Assembly (NCBI GenBank): GCA_012839475.1
Contig: DUNG01000020.1
Span: forward strand, 186,001 to 250,000
From: Petrimonas sp.
Lineage (GTDB): Bacteria > Bacteroidota > Bacteroidia > Bacteroidales > Dysgonomonadaceae
Direction: 5' to 3'
Length of the DNA stretch: 64,000 nt
Shown piece by piece: positions 27,027 to 37,200 of this stretch. The translations under genes were made by a program, and so were the position numbers. Below the pieces are notes generated by a model. It ran no database searches. It had not been told where the DNA came from and saw only the letters and a list, made by a program, of their open reading frames with translations. Numbering within the stretch: the first letter of the stretch is position 1; every line of letters starts with the position of its first letter.

Positions 27027-28451
27027 ATGAACAGATTTATCAAATTAGCATGCGTAGGACTTATCCTTTCCCTCTCCTCCCTCCTGTTTACCGTGAACGC
27101 GGAGGTGAAAATGCCGGCCATTTTTGGCGACAACATGGTACTGCAACAACAGTCGGACGTGGCGATTTGGGGTTGGGCCAAAGCGAATAGCCAGGTGCGG
27201 GTCGTCACCTCCTGGAACAAGAAAAGCTACTCGACAAGGAGCGACGGGCAAGGTTATTGGAAGCTAACGGTAAAGACACCGTCAGCTGGTTTCACCCCCT
27301 ACACCATAACCGTGAGCGACGGGCAGTCGATCACGCTCGACAACGTGTTGATCGGTGAGGTATGGGTCTGCTCCGGGCAGTCCAATATGGAGATGCCCAT
27401 GAAGGGATTTACCGATCAACCCATTGAAGGTGGTCCGGAAGCGATCGCGACCTCCACGAACCCCGGGATTCGCCACTTCACGGTAAAAAAAGCCTCTAAG
27501 GCGGCTCCACAAGAAGATTGTGAAGGTATTTGGAAGATCGCCGGGCCGGGAACAACACCCAACTTCACGGCGACCGGCTACTTCTTCGGACGACTGCTGA
27601 ACCAGGCGCTGAACGTGCCCGTGGGCTTGATCCACACGAGCTGGGGCGGCTCCCGCATCGAAGCGTGGATGACCCCTTCTTCCATTAAAAGCGTGATCGC
27701 CGACGTTGAGATACCTGCCACCGACACGGAGATTAAATCGCAAAACGGTTCACCCACCGTGCTGTATAACGGCATGTTACATCCCCTCGTGGGGTATGGC
27801 ATTCGCGGTGCCATCTGGTACCAGGGAGAATCCAACCGGGGCGAACCCGACAGATACGTCGAGCTCTTTGACAAGATGGTGCGTGAATGGCGTGCTATAT
27901 GGGAGGTGGGAGAATTCCCGTTCTACTATTGCCAGATCGCCCCCTACAATTACGGGGGAGGGCTTAACTCGGGATACATACGCGAAGCACAAGCCAAGGG
28001 AATGAAGACAACTCCCAACACGGGAATGGCCGTGTTGATGGACTCCGATAGCCCCGGCTGCATCCACCCGCCGAAAAAGAGAGAAGCCGGCGAGCGTATG
28101 GCACTTTGGGCATTGGCAAAGACATATGGCGTAGAAGGCATACACTACAGGAGCCCGGAGGTTGAATCCCTCACGATCGAAGGGCGTGTGGCTATTGTCA
28201 CGATGGATCTGCCTGCCAGTCCTGGGCTAACCACGTACGGGAAAGAGATCTATCAGTTTCAAATCGCGGGTGAAGACAAACGATTCCACCAAGCCAAGGC
28301 CGCTCTTGTTGGGAATCGGATTTTCCTCTTCTCACCCCACGTGAAAAATCCGGTGGCCGTTCGTTACTGTTTTAACGACACGGCAGACACGGAGATATTC
28401 ACCGTAGAGGGGAACCTCCCGGTTTCCTCGTTCCGCACTGACGATTGGTAA
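27027..28451 (+). CDS. Sialate O-acetylesterase (SGNH hydrolase)
   Basis: The 474-residue exported enzyme has a signal peptide (about 5-25, NA-E). A beta domain (MPAIFGDNMVLQQ) precedes an SGNH hydrolase with the nucleophile Ser in CSGQSNMEMP (about 118). A Gly/Asn block lies in WYQGESN (near 268) and the catalytic His in GCIHPPKKREAGERMA (near 348). The family removes acetyl groups from sialic acids or from acetylated xylan or other glycans; the substrate is not determined here. It is a single-gene unit with its own promoter, followed by a bidirectional terminator. Confidence 0.9.
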   Translation: MNRFIKLACVGLILSLSSLLFTVNAEVKMPAIFGDNMVLQQQSDVAIWGWAKANSQVRVVTSWNKKSYSTRSDGQGYWKLTVKTPSAGFTPYTITVSDGQSITLDNVLIGEVWVCSGQSNMEMPMKGFTDQPIEGGPEAIATSTNPGIRHFTVKKASKAAPQEDCEGIWKIAGPGTTPNFTATGYFFGRLLNQALNVPVGLIHTSWGGSRIEAWMTPSSIKSVIADVEIPATDTEIKSQNGSPTVLYNGMLHPLVGYGIRGAIWYQGESNRGEPDRYVELFDKMVREWRAIWEVGEFPFYYCQIAPYNYGGGLNSGYIREAQAKGMKTTPNTGMAVLMDSDSPGCIHPPKKREAGERMALWALAKTYGVEGIHYRSPEVESLTIEGRVAIVTMDLPASPGLTTYGKEIYQFQIAGEDKRFHQAKAALVGNRIFLFSPHVKNPVAVRYCFNDTADTEIFTVEGNLPVSSFRTDDW

Positions 28452-28490
28452 TCCCTGTTCCAACGTCTGAGATTATCTTCCAACAAAGAC

Positions 28491-28530
28491 CAATGACCTT
28501 TCACGTCAGCTTCGATGTGAAAGGTCATTG
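28491..28530. terminator. Bidirectional terminator between convergent genes
   Basis: Perfect 14-base arms (28491-28504 and 28517-28530) flank a 12-base loop midway between the esterase and ugd stop codons. T-rich sequence follows on both strands, so it can end both transcripts. Confidence 0.85.
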
Positions 28531-28556
28531 CTATTAGACTTGCTTTAACGTATTTA

Positions 28557-29876
28557 TTACTTCTGACCAATACCGCTGTAGTCGAACCCGTGAGAAGCCA
28601 ACTCGTCGCGGTTGTAGATATTGCGCCCGTCAATCACCAGCCGTGTGTTCATGATTTTCGAAAGGATGGACCAGTTGGGCAGCCGGAACTCTTTCCACTC
28701 CGTTGGCACGATCAGGGCATCAGTACCGTTCGCCGCATCGTAGATATCGGTAGCGTAGTAGATGGTATCACCTAAAGAGCGGCGGGCCTCTTCCATAGCG
28801 GCGGGATCGTATGCCCGCACCGCAACTCCTGCCTTCAGCAGGGCACGTATCAGCGTCAGCGAGGGAGCCTCGCGCACATCATCGGTTTCCGGTTTAAAGG
28901 AGAGTCCCCAGACGGCGACCGTTTTGCCTTGCAGCTTCCCCTCGAAGTAGTTGCTTAGCTTATCGAACAGCACCTCTTTTTGTCGGTCGTTCACCTCCTC
29001 CACCGCCTTGATTACCCGCATCTCGTAGCCGTAATCCTCCGCCGTCTTGATGAGTGCCCGGATATCTTTCGGGAAGCAGCTGCCCCCGTAGCCGCAACCG
29101 GGATAGAGAAAGCTTCTGCCGATGCGCGAATCGCTCCCCATCCCACGGCGCACCATGTTCACGTCGGCCCCCACCCGTTCGCACAGGTTGGCCACGTCGT
29201 TCATGAAGCTGATGCGGGTAGCCAGCATCGCATTGGAGGCGTACTTGGTCATCTCGGCAGAGAGAATATCCATGAAGATCACCCGGAAGTTATTCAGCAG
29301 GAAAGGGCGGTATAGGCGGGTCATCAGCTCCTTGGCATGCTCTGTCTCCACCCCCACTACCACCCGGTCGGGACTCATGAAATCACTCACGGCAGCCCCC
29401 TCCTTCAGGAACTCGGGGTTAGAGGCCACGTCGAAGGTCAGGTCGTTCATTCCCCGCTCATCCAGTCGCTTCCTGATCAGATCCCTCACCTTAAATGAAG
29501 TACCCACCGGAACGGTACTTTTCGTCACGATCAGCAGGGGGGTAGTCATATGGTCGGCAATGGTCTGCGCTACCGTCATTACCTGCGAGAGATCGGCCGT
29601 GCCATCATCCTCCGAGGGGGTACCTACCGCGATAAAGACCATATCCATATCATTCAGCACCGATGGCAAGTCCGTCGTGAAGTGAAGCCGGTTCGCCTCG
29701 TGATTCCGCACCACCAGGTTTTTTAGTCCCGGCTCGTAAATGGGGATTACCCCTTTCTTCAGTCCTTCGATCTTCTCCCTATCGATATCCACGCAGGTCA
29801 CCTCCACCCCCATCTCGGCAAAGCAAGCACCGGAGACCAGCCCCACGTATCCCGTTCCTACAACTGCTATCTTCAT
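28557..29876 (-). CDS. ugd: UDP-glucose 6-dehydrogenase
   Basis: The enzyme oxidises UDP-glucose to UDP-glucuronate for capsule, LPS or glycan synthesis. The 439-residue protein shows GTGYVGLVSGACFAE (NAD binding, residue 7 on) and the catalytic Cys in GGSCFPKD (near 265). The C-terminal substrate domain contains WGLSFKPETDDVREAPS. It is the last gene of a long minus-strand series, 66 bases after the permease gene. UDP-N-acetylmannosamine dehydrogenase is less likely, given the sequence around the active-site Cys. Confidence 0.95.
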   Translation of the reverse strand: MKIAVVGTGYVGLVSGACFAEMGVEVTCVDIDREKIEGLKKGVIPIYEPGLKNLVVRNHEANRLHFTTDLPSVLNDMDMVFIAVGTPSEDDGTADLSQVMTVAQTIADHMTTPLLIVTKSTVPVGTSFKVRDLIRKRLDERGMNDLTFDVASNPEFLKEGAAVSDFMSPDRVVVGVETEHAKELMTRLYRPFLLNNFRVIFMDILSAEMTKYASNAMLATRISFMNDVANLCERVGADVNMVRRGMGSDSRIGRSFLYPGCGYGGSCFPKDIRALIKTAEDYGYEMRVIKAVEEVNDRQKEVLFDKLSNYFEGKLQGKTVAVWGLSFKPETDDVREAPSLTLIRALLKAGVAVRAYDPAAMEEARRSLGDTIYYATDIYDAANGTDALIVPTEWKEFRLPNWSILSKIMNTRLVIDGRNIYNRDELASHGFDYSGIGQK

Positions 29877-29942
29877 ACGATATTATTATATTTTGGTTAA
29901 AAGTGCATGAGACCTATGACGTTATAAATCATCATACTGACT

Positions 29943-31181
29943 TCATACCATTTTGCTATTTACATTCAACTTCTTCCGTAAATTATTGACCGGGTAGAGT
30001 ACCGTCAGCATGCTGATAAGGCTCACCGAGACAAAAACGACCAGGATATCTGAAAACTTGACGATTACCGGGTAAGCATCGATGATGTAAGCACCAGGCA
30101 CATCGCTCAAGCGAAGGAGACCGTAATGTTGCTGCAACAAGCAGAGAACCAAGCCAAGCAGTATTCCTGCCACGATACCGATAAAGGTGATCAACCACCC
30201 CTCGTACAGGAAAATACGGGAGACCAGGTCGTTGGAAGCACCCATATGCTGCAGGCTTCGGATATCTTCCTTTTTTTCGACGATTAGCATCGACAAGGAA
30301 CCCACCACGTTAAACACGGCGATAAGCAGGATAAAGGCCAGGATTAGAAAGGTCACCCACTTCTCGATTTGCAGCATACGGTACGACTCCTTCTGTTGTT
30401 CGAAGCGATCCTCCACGAGGAAAGCACCACCCAGCGCCTCCTGCATCTCCCGTTTAACCCGCTTTACCGAAGCGTTCGGCGCCAACTTGATATCGAGTGA
30501 GGTCACCTCGTTGGTGTAGTGAAACAGCTCCCGGGCCAAGGTGATGGGAACAATCACCATCTGGTCGTCATAGTCCGGCGAGTTAAGGGTAAACACCCCT
30601 CCTATCTGCAGGTAACCCCGGTTGAACGCCGCCGCGGGGTTGGCGAGGTTCACCCGCTCATCCCGCTTGGGTGCGTACACCTCGATCGCGTTGATAAAGC
30701 CGGGCCGTGCACCCAGGGTAATCGCCACCCCGCTTCCCAGCGTGGCGTAATCCACCACGTCCTCCCGCAACCGGAACGAACCATCAATCACCAGCTTGTC
30801 CATATCGGTCATCAGCCGGAACTCCTCCGAAACCCCCTTCATCAGGACCGGTGACTGGTTGTCATCGAATACGAAAAGGGCATTCTCCTCAAGCGACTCA
30901 GATACCATCTGAACGCCGCTCACCCCCAACGCCTTGTCGAACTCAGGGGTATGCCAATCGAACACCTTCCCCTCTTTGACGCTGATCTTCAGGTCGGGAT
31001 CGAACGCATTAAACATCCCCTCCACGATGCCACCAAAGCCGTTAAAGACCGACAAGACGCACACCATCGCCATGGTAGCGATGGCGATACCGCACACCGA
31101 AATCATGGAGATCACGTTGATGGCGTTGTGCGACTTCTTGGAGAAGAGGTAGCGGCGCGCTATAAAAAGGGAGACGTTCAT
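29943..31181 (-). CDS. LolC/LolE-like ABC transporter permease (FtsX/MacB superfamily)
   Basis: The 412-residue protein has an N-terminal membrane helix (about 19-42), a large periplasmic MacB-like domain (about 45-255) and three C-terminal helices (about 275-300, 320-345 and 370-395). The first residues (FIARRYLFSKKSHNAINVIS) are typical of Bacteroidetes lipoprotein-release permeases. No LolD ATPase gene is adjacent, so it would pair with one encoded elsewhere. It starts nine bases after rbfA. Confidence 0.85.
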   Translation of the reverse strand: MNVSLFIARRYLFSKKSHNAINVISMISVCGIAIATMAMVCVLSVFNGFGGIVEGMFNAFDPDLKISVKEGKVFDWHTPEFDKALGVSGVQMVSESLEENALFVFDDNQSPVLMKGVSEEFRLMTDMDKLVIDGSFRLREDVVDYATLGSGVAITLGARPGFINAIEVYAPKRDERVNLANPAAAFNRGYLQIGGVFTLNSPDYDDQMVIVPITLARELFHYTNEVTSLDIKLAPNASVKRVKREMQEALGGAFLVEDRFEQQKESYRMLQIEKWVTFLILAFILLIAVFNVVGSLSMLIVEKKEDIRSLQHMGASNDLVSRIFLYEGWLITFIGIVAGILLGLVLCLLQQHYGLLRLSDVPGAYIIDAYPVIVKFSDILVVFVSVSLISMLTVLYPVNNLRKKLNVNSKMV

Positions 31182-31189
31182 TCGAGCAA

Positions 31190-31528
31190 TTAATCGTTCT
31201 TCAACAGCCGATCGATGTTCTCGATGTAGTCGAGGGAATCGTCCACGTGAAACACCAGCTCTGGGATTACGCGAAGCTGGTTCCTAAGGCGTTTGCCCAG
31301 GTTGTAACGCACCGTTTTCACGTTCTCGTTGATGTTCTCCACCAGCTCTTTCGCTTTTTCCGATGGGAAGACGCTCAGGTACGCGTGCGCGATTCCCAGA
31401 TCGGCCGTGGTACGCACAGTGGTCACTGAAATCAGTACTCCCGGCATCTTTTTGGTCTCAAGTAGAAAAATCTCGCCCAACTCCTTCTGGATCAGCCGGT
31501 TTATCTTTAGTAATCTGTTCGATTCCAT
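31190..31528 (-). CDS. rbfA: Ribosome-binding factor A
   Basis: RbfA is a single KH-like domain protein for 16S rRNA 5' end maturation and 30S assembly. The 112-residue protein has the expected RLLKINRLIQKELGEI N-terminus, TDLGIA-like central strand and LRVIPELVFHVDDSLD C-terminal motif. It is encoded away from the nusA-infB block, with which it is linked in many other bacteria. Confidence 0.95.
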   Translation of the reverse strand: MESNRLLKINRLIQKELGEIFLLETKKMPGVLISVTTVRTTADLGIAHAYLSVFPSEKAKELVENINENVKTVRYNLGKRLRNQLRVIPELVFHVDDSLDYIENIDRLLKND

Positions 31529-31617
31529 AATTGCTCTATTTTTTACGTGTAAGGATTGGTTGTAAAACCCTTGCCGTCTTGACGAATCAAGTGTTCAACT
31601 ATCCAGACACGTGCAGT

Positions 31618-32295
31618 CTATTTTTTACGTATAAAGGTCAGCCCGTCGCGCAGCGGGAGAATCACCTTCTCCACCCGGGTATCCTCTGCCAGTCGCTCAT
31701 TAAATTGACGAACGGCACAAGTAGCACGGTCGTCGCTCTTCATCTCGCCAGCCACCTTACCGTACCAGAGCGTGTTGTCCGCCAGTATCACGCCCCCCTT
31801 CCGAACCTTTGGGAGGGTCACCTCGTAATGCATCCAGTAATCATCCTTGCCGCCATCCAGGAAGGCCAGGTCGAAGCTCTCATCGGGAAACGACGGGACG
31901 ATATCTGCCGCGTCACCAACATGAAGCGTCACCTTGTGTCCATGCTCCGATGTTTTGAGGTAAGCCCGGATGGTATCCTCCAGTTCGTCGTTCACCTCGA
32001 TGGTATGCACCTCTCCGCATTCATTGAGTCCCTCCGCGAAACAGAGCGCAGAGTAGCCGGCGAAGGTCCCGATCTCCAACACGCGGGTAGCCCCAATCAC
32101 CTTGGTCATCATCGCAAGGAGGCGACCTTGCAGGTGCCCCGAGTTCATAGCGGGGTACAACATCTTCACGTGCGTCTCCCGATCGATCTGCTTCAGCAGA
32201 TCGGGTTCGGGGTCGATGCAGGAGAGGATATACTCCTCGAGGGTTTCTATCTCTTTCTGGTTTTCCGGGTTCATCCTCAGCTTCTTCACCCTCAC
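31618..32295 (-). CDS. Class I SAM-dependent O-methyltransferase
   Basis: The 225-residue protein belongs to the catechol-O-methyltransferase-like family (Methyltransf_3). The SAM motif is VLEIGTFAGYSA (about 65). The metal/substrate site is in FLDGGKDDYWMHYE, followed by LADNTLWYGKV. It methylates hydroxyls of an unidentified small molecule. Its start overlaps the pyk stop by four bases, and rbfA follows after 89 bases. A 3-methylcatechol-type or tRNA substrate cannot be excluded. Confidence 0.88.
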   Translation of the reverse strand: MRVKKLRMNPENQKEIETLEEYILSCIDPEPDLLKQIDRETHVKMLYPAMNSGHLQGRLLAMMTKVIGATRVLEIGTFAGYSALCFAEGLNECGEVHTIEVNDELEDTIRAYLKTSEHGHKVTLHVGDAADIVPSFPDESFDLAFLDGGKDDYWMHYEVTLPKVRKGGVILADNTLWYGKVAGEMKSDDRATCAVRQFNERLAEDTRVEKVILPLRDGLTFIRKK

Positions 32296-33767
32296 GTGGT
32301 ATAGTCCGGCAGGTTATAGCGCTCTTTCGCCTCCAGCACCCGCCACGCGTCCACGATCTCCAGGTAGGTGGTACCCCCAGTCTGCCCTAGACTACCCCCA
32401 AGGTAAGCCACCCGGTCTCGCGGCTCAATCATCTTCTTGTCGATCAAGCGCTGGATTGCCTCGCTAAAGTAGGCCCGGCGGCTCTCCTTGGTGTTGCCGT
32501 CGCCCTTTCCCGATTGATACTCAGCCCATATACCATATGACAGGGCCAGTTCGCGCGCCAGTCGCTTGGTAGTAGTGATCGCGTAAACGGGATTTTTTCC
32601 CCTGAACGCAGCCATCACCCGGGCTGTCCGACCCGTGTGGCTATCCGTCACGATCGCCTTCACGTTAAGTCTCCTTTGCGACTTCACCGCCTGCTTGGCC
32701 AGGAACTCCGTCACCTCCCGGTCGTCGCCCTTGTAGGGTACCCGGATATCGTTTTCGCCCAGCTTGGTCTTTTCCGCCTCATAGGCCGTCTTCGCCATGG
32801 TTCGCACCGCCTCTACCGGGTACTTCCCGTTGGCAGTTTCGCCACTAAGCATCACCGCATCGGTTCGGTAGTAGATCGCGTTGGCAATATCGGTAATCTC
32901 GGCGCGGGTAGGTCTTGGGTGCTCAATCATGGAGTGCAGCATCTGCGTGGCAACGATCACCGGTTTCTTGTGATGGATGGCCTTGCGGATAAGTACGCGT
33001 TGGATCCCCGGGATCTTCTCCTGGGGCACCTCAATCCCGAGGTCACCGCGAGCGATCATGATGCCGTACGCCACCTCCAGTATCTCATCTACCTTATCCA
33101 CGCCCTCCTGGTTCTCAATCTTGGCGATGATCTTCATGGGGCTTCCCAACTGGTCAAGTACCTCTTGCACCGCCAGCACATCCTCCTTGGTACGAACAAA
33201 CGAGTGGGCGATAAAGTCGAGTCCCAGCTCCTCGGCCAGGGCGATAAAGCGCTTATCCCTATCCGTAATGGGAGGCAGATTGATACGCACCCCGGGGATG
33301 TTCACGCTTTTCCGGCTCCCCACTACACCCTGGTTGGTAGCCACGCAAATCAGTTGATCACCGTCCACCGCCTCCACCTTCAGCTCGATCTCCCCGTCAT
33401 CGATCAGGATACCATCGCCCACCTGTATCTCCTCCATGATGTTAGGGCAGGAGAGATAGATAGTCTCGCGACACGAGATCCCCTCAGGGTTACTCACGAT
33501 GTTCACCCGGTCGCCCGTCTTCAACTGGATAGGACTTTCGGTAACGGTGGTACGTATCTCCGGTCCTTTCGTATCGACCAAAAGGGCAATCCGGTCGGAC
33601 ACCTCCCGCACGTTATGCACGATTTGCCGAATACCCTTCTCATCCAGGTGGGCGGAGTTCAACCTCACCACGTTCATACCCTCGTTGAAGAGCTCTTGGA
33701 GGAACGGCACATCGCACTGTTTATCGGATATGGTGGCAACGATCTTGGTATGTTTCTTCATTTTCAT
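32292..33767 (-). CDS. pyk: Pyruvate kinase
   Basis: Pyruvate kinase transfers phosphate from phosphoenolpyruvate to ADP. The 491-residue protein has the N-terminal KIVATISDK and VRLNSAHLDEKG, the active-site MIARGDLGIEVP (near 230) and SGETANGKYPVEAV, then a C-terminal allosteric domain. A second Met two codons in (33761) is an alternative start. It follows aroQ by two bases and overlaps the methyltransferase gene, so all are co-transcribed with PFOR. That places PEP-to-pyruvate and pyruvate-to-acetyl-CoA steps in one operon. Confidence 0.97.
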   Translation of the reverse strand: MKMKKHTKIVATISDKQCDVPFLQELFNEGMNVVRLNSAHLDEKGIRQIVHNVREVSDRIALLVDTKGPEIRTTVTESPIQLKTGDRVNIVSNPEGISCRETIYLSCPNIMEEIQVGDGILIDDGEIELKVEAVDGDQLICVATNQGVVGSRKSVNIPGVRINLPPITDRDKRFIALAEELGLDFIAHSFVRTKEDVLAVQEVLDQLGSPMKIIAKIENQEGVDKVDEILEVAYGIMIARGDLGIEVPQEKIPGIQRVLIRKAIHHKKPVIVATQMLHSMIEHPRPTRAEITDIANAIYYRTDAVMLSGETANGKYPVEAVRTMAKTAYEAEKTKLGENDIRVPYKGDDREVTEFLAKQAVKSQRRLNVKAIVTDSHTGRTARVMAAFRGKNPVYAITTTKRLARELALSYGIWAEYQSGKGDGNTKESRRAYFSEAIQRLIDKKMIEPRDRVAYLGGSLGQTGGTTYLEIVDAWRVLEAKERYNLPDYTT

Positions 33768-33769
33768 CG

Positions 33770-34207
33770 TTATCGCTCTCCCTCTTTTTTAACGGATAGG
33801 ATGGCCTCCACCGCCAACCGGTAGGAGTCGAGGCCAAACCCAGCAATCACGCCGAGACAGACGGCCGACAACAAAGATTGATGCCGGAACGCCTCCCTCG
33901 CGTGCACGTTGGAGATATGAACCTCGACCACCGGAGCGGGGATTGCCTTGATCGCATCACGGATGGCCACGGAGGTGTGGGTATACCCCCCCGCGTTCAG
34001 GATGATGCCATCGCTGCTAAACCCCGCCTCCTGAATCGCGTTGATCAGCTCCCCCTCGACGTTCGACTGAAAGTAGTCGAACCCGATACCGGGGTAAGCC
34101 TCTTTGAGGCGATTCAGGTAGTCGCTGAAAGCCACCCCACCATATACAGCGGGCTCCCTCAACCCAAGCAGGTTGAGGTTAGGCCCGTTGATAATATAGA
34201 TCATCAT
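33770..34207 (-). CDS. aroQ: Type II 3-dehydroquinate dehydratase
   Basis: AroQ converts 3-dehydroquinate to 3-dehydroshikimate in the shikimate pathway. The 145-residue protein matches the dodecameric type II family: NGPNLNLLG with the Arg/Tyr lid (REPAVYG), NAGGYTHTS with the catalytic Asn/His region and EVHISNVHAREAFRHQS. Its start overlaps the PFOR stop by four bases. Confidence 0.97.
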   Translation of the reverse strand: MMIYIINGPNLNLLGLREPAVYGGVAFSDYLNRLKEAYPGIGFDYFQSNVEGELINAIQEAGFSSDGIILNAGGYTHTSVAIRDAIKAIPAPVVEVHISNVHAREAFRHQSLLSAVCLGVIAGFGLDSYRLAVEAILSVKKEGER

Positions 34208-37200
34208 TCTTGCTCAAACGACGCTTGCGTCATCCGCACGTAGGAGCGGTAACGCCACTGCGCGTTCTCTTTCGCCGCCTCGAACAGCTCTTCGGCCTCA
34301 TCCGGGAACGACTTCAGGAGTTGGGTATAGCGTACCTCGCCCATGAGGAAGTCGCGGAACTTATCCCATTGTGGCTCCTTGCTGTCGAGCTGGAACGGGT
34401 TTTCACCCTGAGCCTCCAGGCGCGGGTCGTAGCGCCACAGGTGCCAGTAACCGCTCTCAACGGCCTCTTTCTGCTCGAACTGGGAACGTCCCATTCCCCT
34501 TCTCAGCCCGTGACTGATACAGGGCGAGTAGGCGATCACGAGGGAAGGCCCGTTATACGACTCGGCCTCTCTCAATGCCCGCAGCGTCTGTCCCTGGTTC
34601 GCGCCCATGGCCACTTGCGCTACGTAGACGTAGCCGTACGTGGTGGCGATCATGCCCAAATCCTTCTTACGGATCCGCTTACCCGCGGCAGCAAACTTGG
34701 CCACGGCGGCCATCGGAGTCGCCTTGGACGACTGCCCACCGGTATTGGAGTATACCTCGGTATCGAGCACCAGGATGTTGATGTCCTGGCCGCTGGCGAT
34801 CACGTGGTCGAGCCCGCCAAAACCGATGTCGTATGCCCATCCGTCACCACCGAACACCCATATCGAGCGCTTCACGAAGTACTTCTCAAGCGAAAGGATC
34901 TCCTTGGCGATGGGTTGATCGGAACCGGCCAGCACCTTCAGCAACTCTGCCGAGGTAGCTTTCGACGCGTCCGCATCATCCTTGCCTTCGATCCATGCAC
35001 GGAAGGCTGCCTTCTGCTCCTCGGTGAAGTCGTCTGACGCGAGCGCTTGCCCCATCAGGTTCACCAGGCGGTCGCGCATGCTATCTTGCGCGATCGCGAA
35101 CCCGTAACCAAACTCGGCGTTATCCTCGAATAGCGAGTTGGCCCATGCCGGCCCCTTCCCCTCCTCGTTCTTGGTGTAGGGGGTAGACGGTGCGGAAGCC
35201 CCGTAGATGGACGAGCAACCGGTCGCGTTCGCGATCATCATCCGGTCGCCAAACAGCTGTGTAATCAGCTTCACGTAAGGTGTTTCCCCGCATCCGGAGC
35301 ATGCCCCCGAGAACTCGAAGAGCGGCGTCGCGAATTGCGAGTTCTTCACGTTCGATTTCACGTCGACCAAGTGCTGTTTGCTGGTCACGTTTTCTATCAT
35401 GTAGTCCCAGTTCTTCTGGTTTTCAAACTGCGTTTCGATGGGCACCATCTCGAGCGCCTTCGCTCCCCTCATACCGGGGCACACATCAACGCAGTTGCCG
35501 CAACCCAAGCAGTCAAGCACGTCCACCTGCATGCGGAACGCCATGCCAGCAAATTGCCTGCCTGTCGCCTTGAGAAGATCCACCCCTTCGCCCACGCCCT
35601 TTTGCTCCTCTTCATCGAGCAGGAACGGGCGGATGGTCGCGTGCGGACAGACGTACGCGCACTGGTTACACTGGATACAGGTCTCGGGGTTCCAAACCGG
35701 AACGAAGGCCGCTACGCCCCTCTTCTCGTAGGCGGCGGTACCCATTTCCCACGTGCCGTCCTCACGGCCCTTAAAGGCCGATACCGGCAGGTCGTACCCG
35801 CGCTGCGCGTTCATGGGGCGCACCACCTTCTGGATGAACTCGGGCGCGTTGTCCGGAGCTTCGTCCTTCACCTCGATATTCGCCCACTCCTTCGGCACCT
35901 CCACCTCGATCACGTTACCACCACGCTCAACGGCGATGTAGTTCATGTTCACCACCGCTTCCCCTCTCCTTCCGTAGGAGGTGACGATGAATTTCTTCAT
36001 CTGCTCCACGGCCAGGTCATACGGGATCACGTTGGATATCTTGAAGAATGCCGACTGCAAGATGGTGTTGGTGCGGTTGCCCAACCCTATCTCGCTGGCG
36101 ATTTGGGTAGCGTTGATGATGTACATGCGGATATTATTTTTCGCTAAGTAGCGCTTCACCCTGTCGGGCAGGTGGTTGCCCACCTCCTCTTTAGGCCAGA
36201 CCGAGTTGAGCAGGAAGGTCCCGTTCTTCTTCAGCCCCTTGGTCACGTCGTACAGGTTCAGGTATGCCGGCACGTGGCACGCCACGAAGTTCGGGGTATT
36301 CACCAGGTATGTCGAGCGAATGGGGTTATCCCCAAAGCGCAGGTGCGAACTGGTAAAACCGCCCGATTTCTTGGAGTCATACGCGAAATAGGCCTGCACG
36401 TACTTATCGGTGTTGTCGCCGATAATCTTGATGGAATTTTTATTGGCTCCCACCGTGCCGTCAGAGCCAAGCCCGTAGAACTTAGCCTCGTAGGTAGTAT
36501 CGTCCATGGCGATCTCCTCCTTGACGGGGAGTGACTTAAAGGTCACGTCGTCCACGATACCGATGGTAAAGTCGTTCTTCGGCATCTTCATCGACAAGTT
36601 CTCGTACACCGAGAGGATCTGTCCCGGGGTGGTGTCTTTCGACGACAGCCCGTAGATACCGCCCACGATTTCGGGAGCGTTCTCCTTGCCGTAGTAGCTA
36701 TCCTTCACGTCCAGGTAGAGCGGCTGACCCGTGGAGCCGGGCTCCTTGGTACGGTCCAGCACGGCGATGCGCTTGACGCTCTTCGGGATAACGGAGAGCA
36801 GCGCGTCCGCCTTGAACGGGCGGTAGAGGTGCACTGCCACCAGCCCCACCTTCTCGCCTTTCGACGTTAGGTAGTCAACCACCTCGCGTGCGGTCTCGGT
36901 CACCGATCCCATGGCGATCACGATCCTTTCGGCTTCGGGGTGGCCGTAGTAGTCAAACAGACCGTACTTGCGACCAGTCACCGCGGCCAGCTTCTCCAGG
37001 TACTTCTCCACGATATCCGGCACCGCGTCGTAGAACGGGTTAGACGCCTCACGCGCCTGGAAGTAGATATCGTCGTTCTGCGCGGTACCGCGTGTTACCG
37101 GATTATCCGGGGTAAGCGCCCTGTCTCGGAACGCTTTCAGCGCCTCCTGGTTGACCAGCGGCGCGAGATCTTCATTCGACAACGCCTCAATCTTCTGTAT

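Noticed and set aside
34210-35037. Plus-strand open frame inside the PFOR gene
   Set aside because: It lies wholly within the strongly conserved PFOR coding sequence and has low-information composition typical of antisense frames in GC-rich genes.
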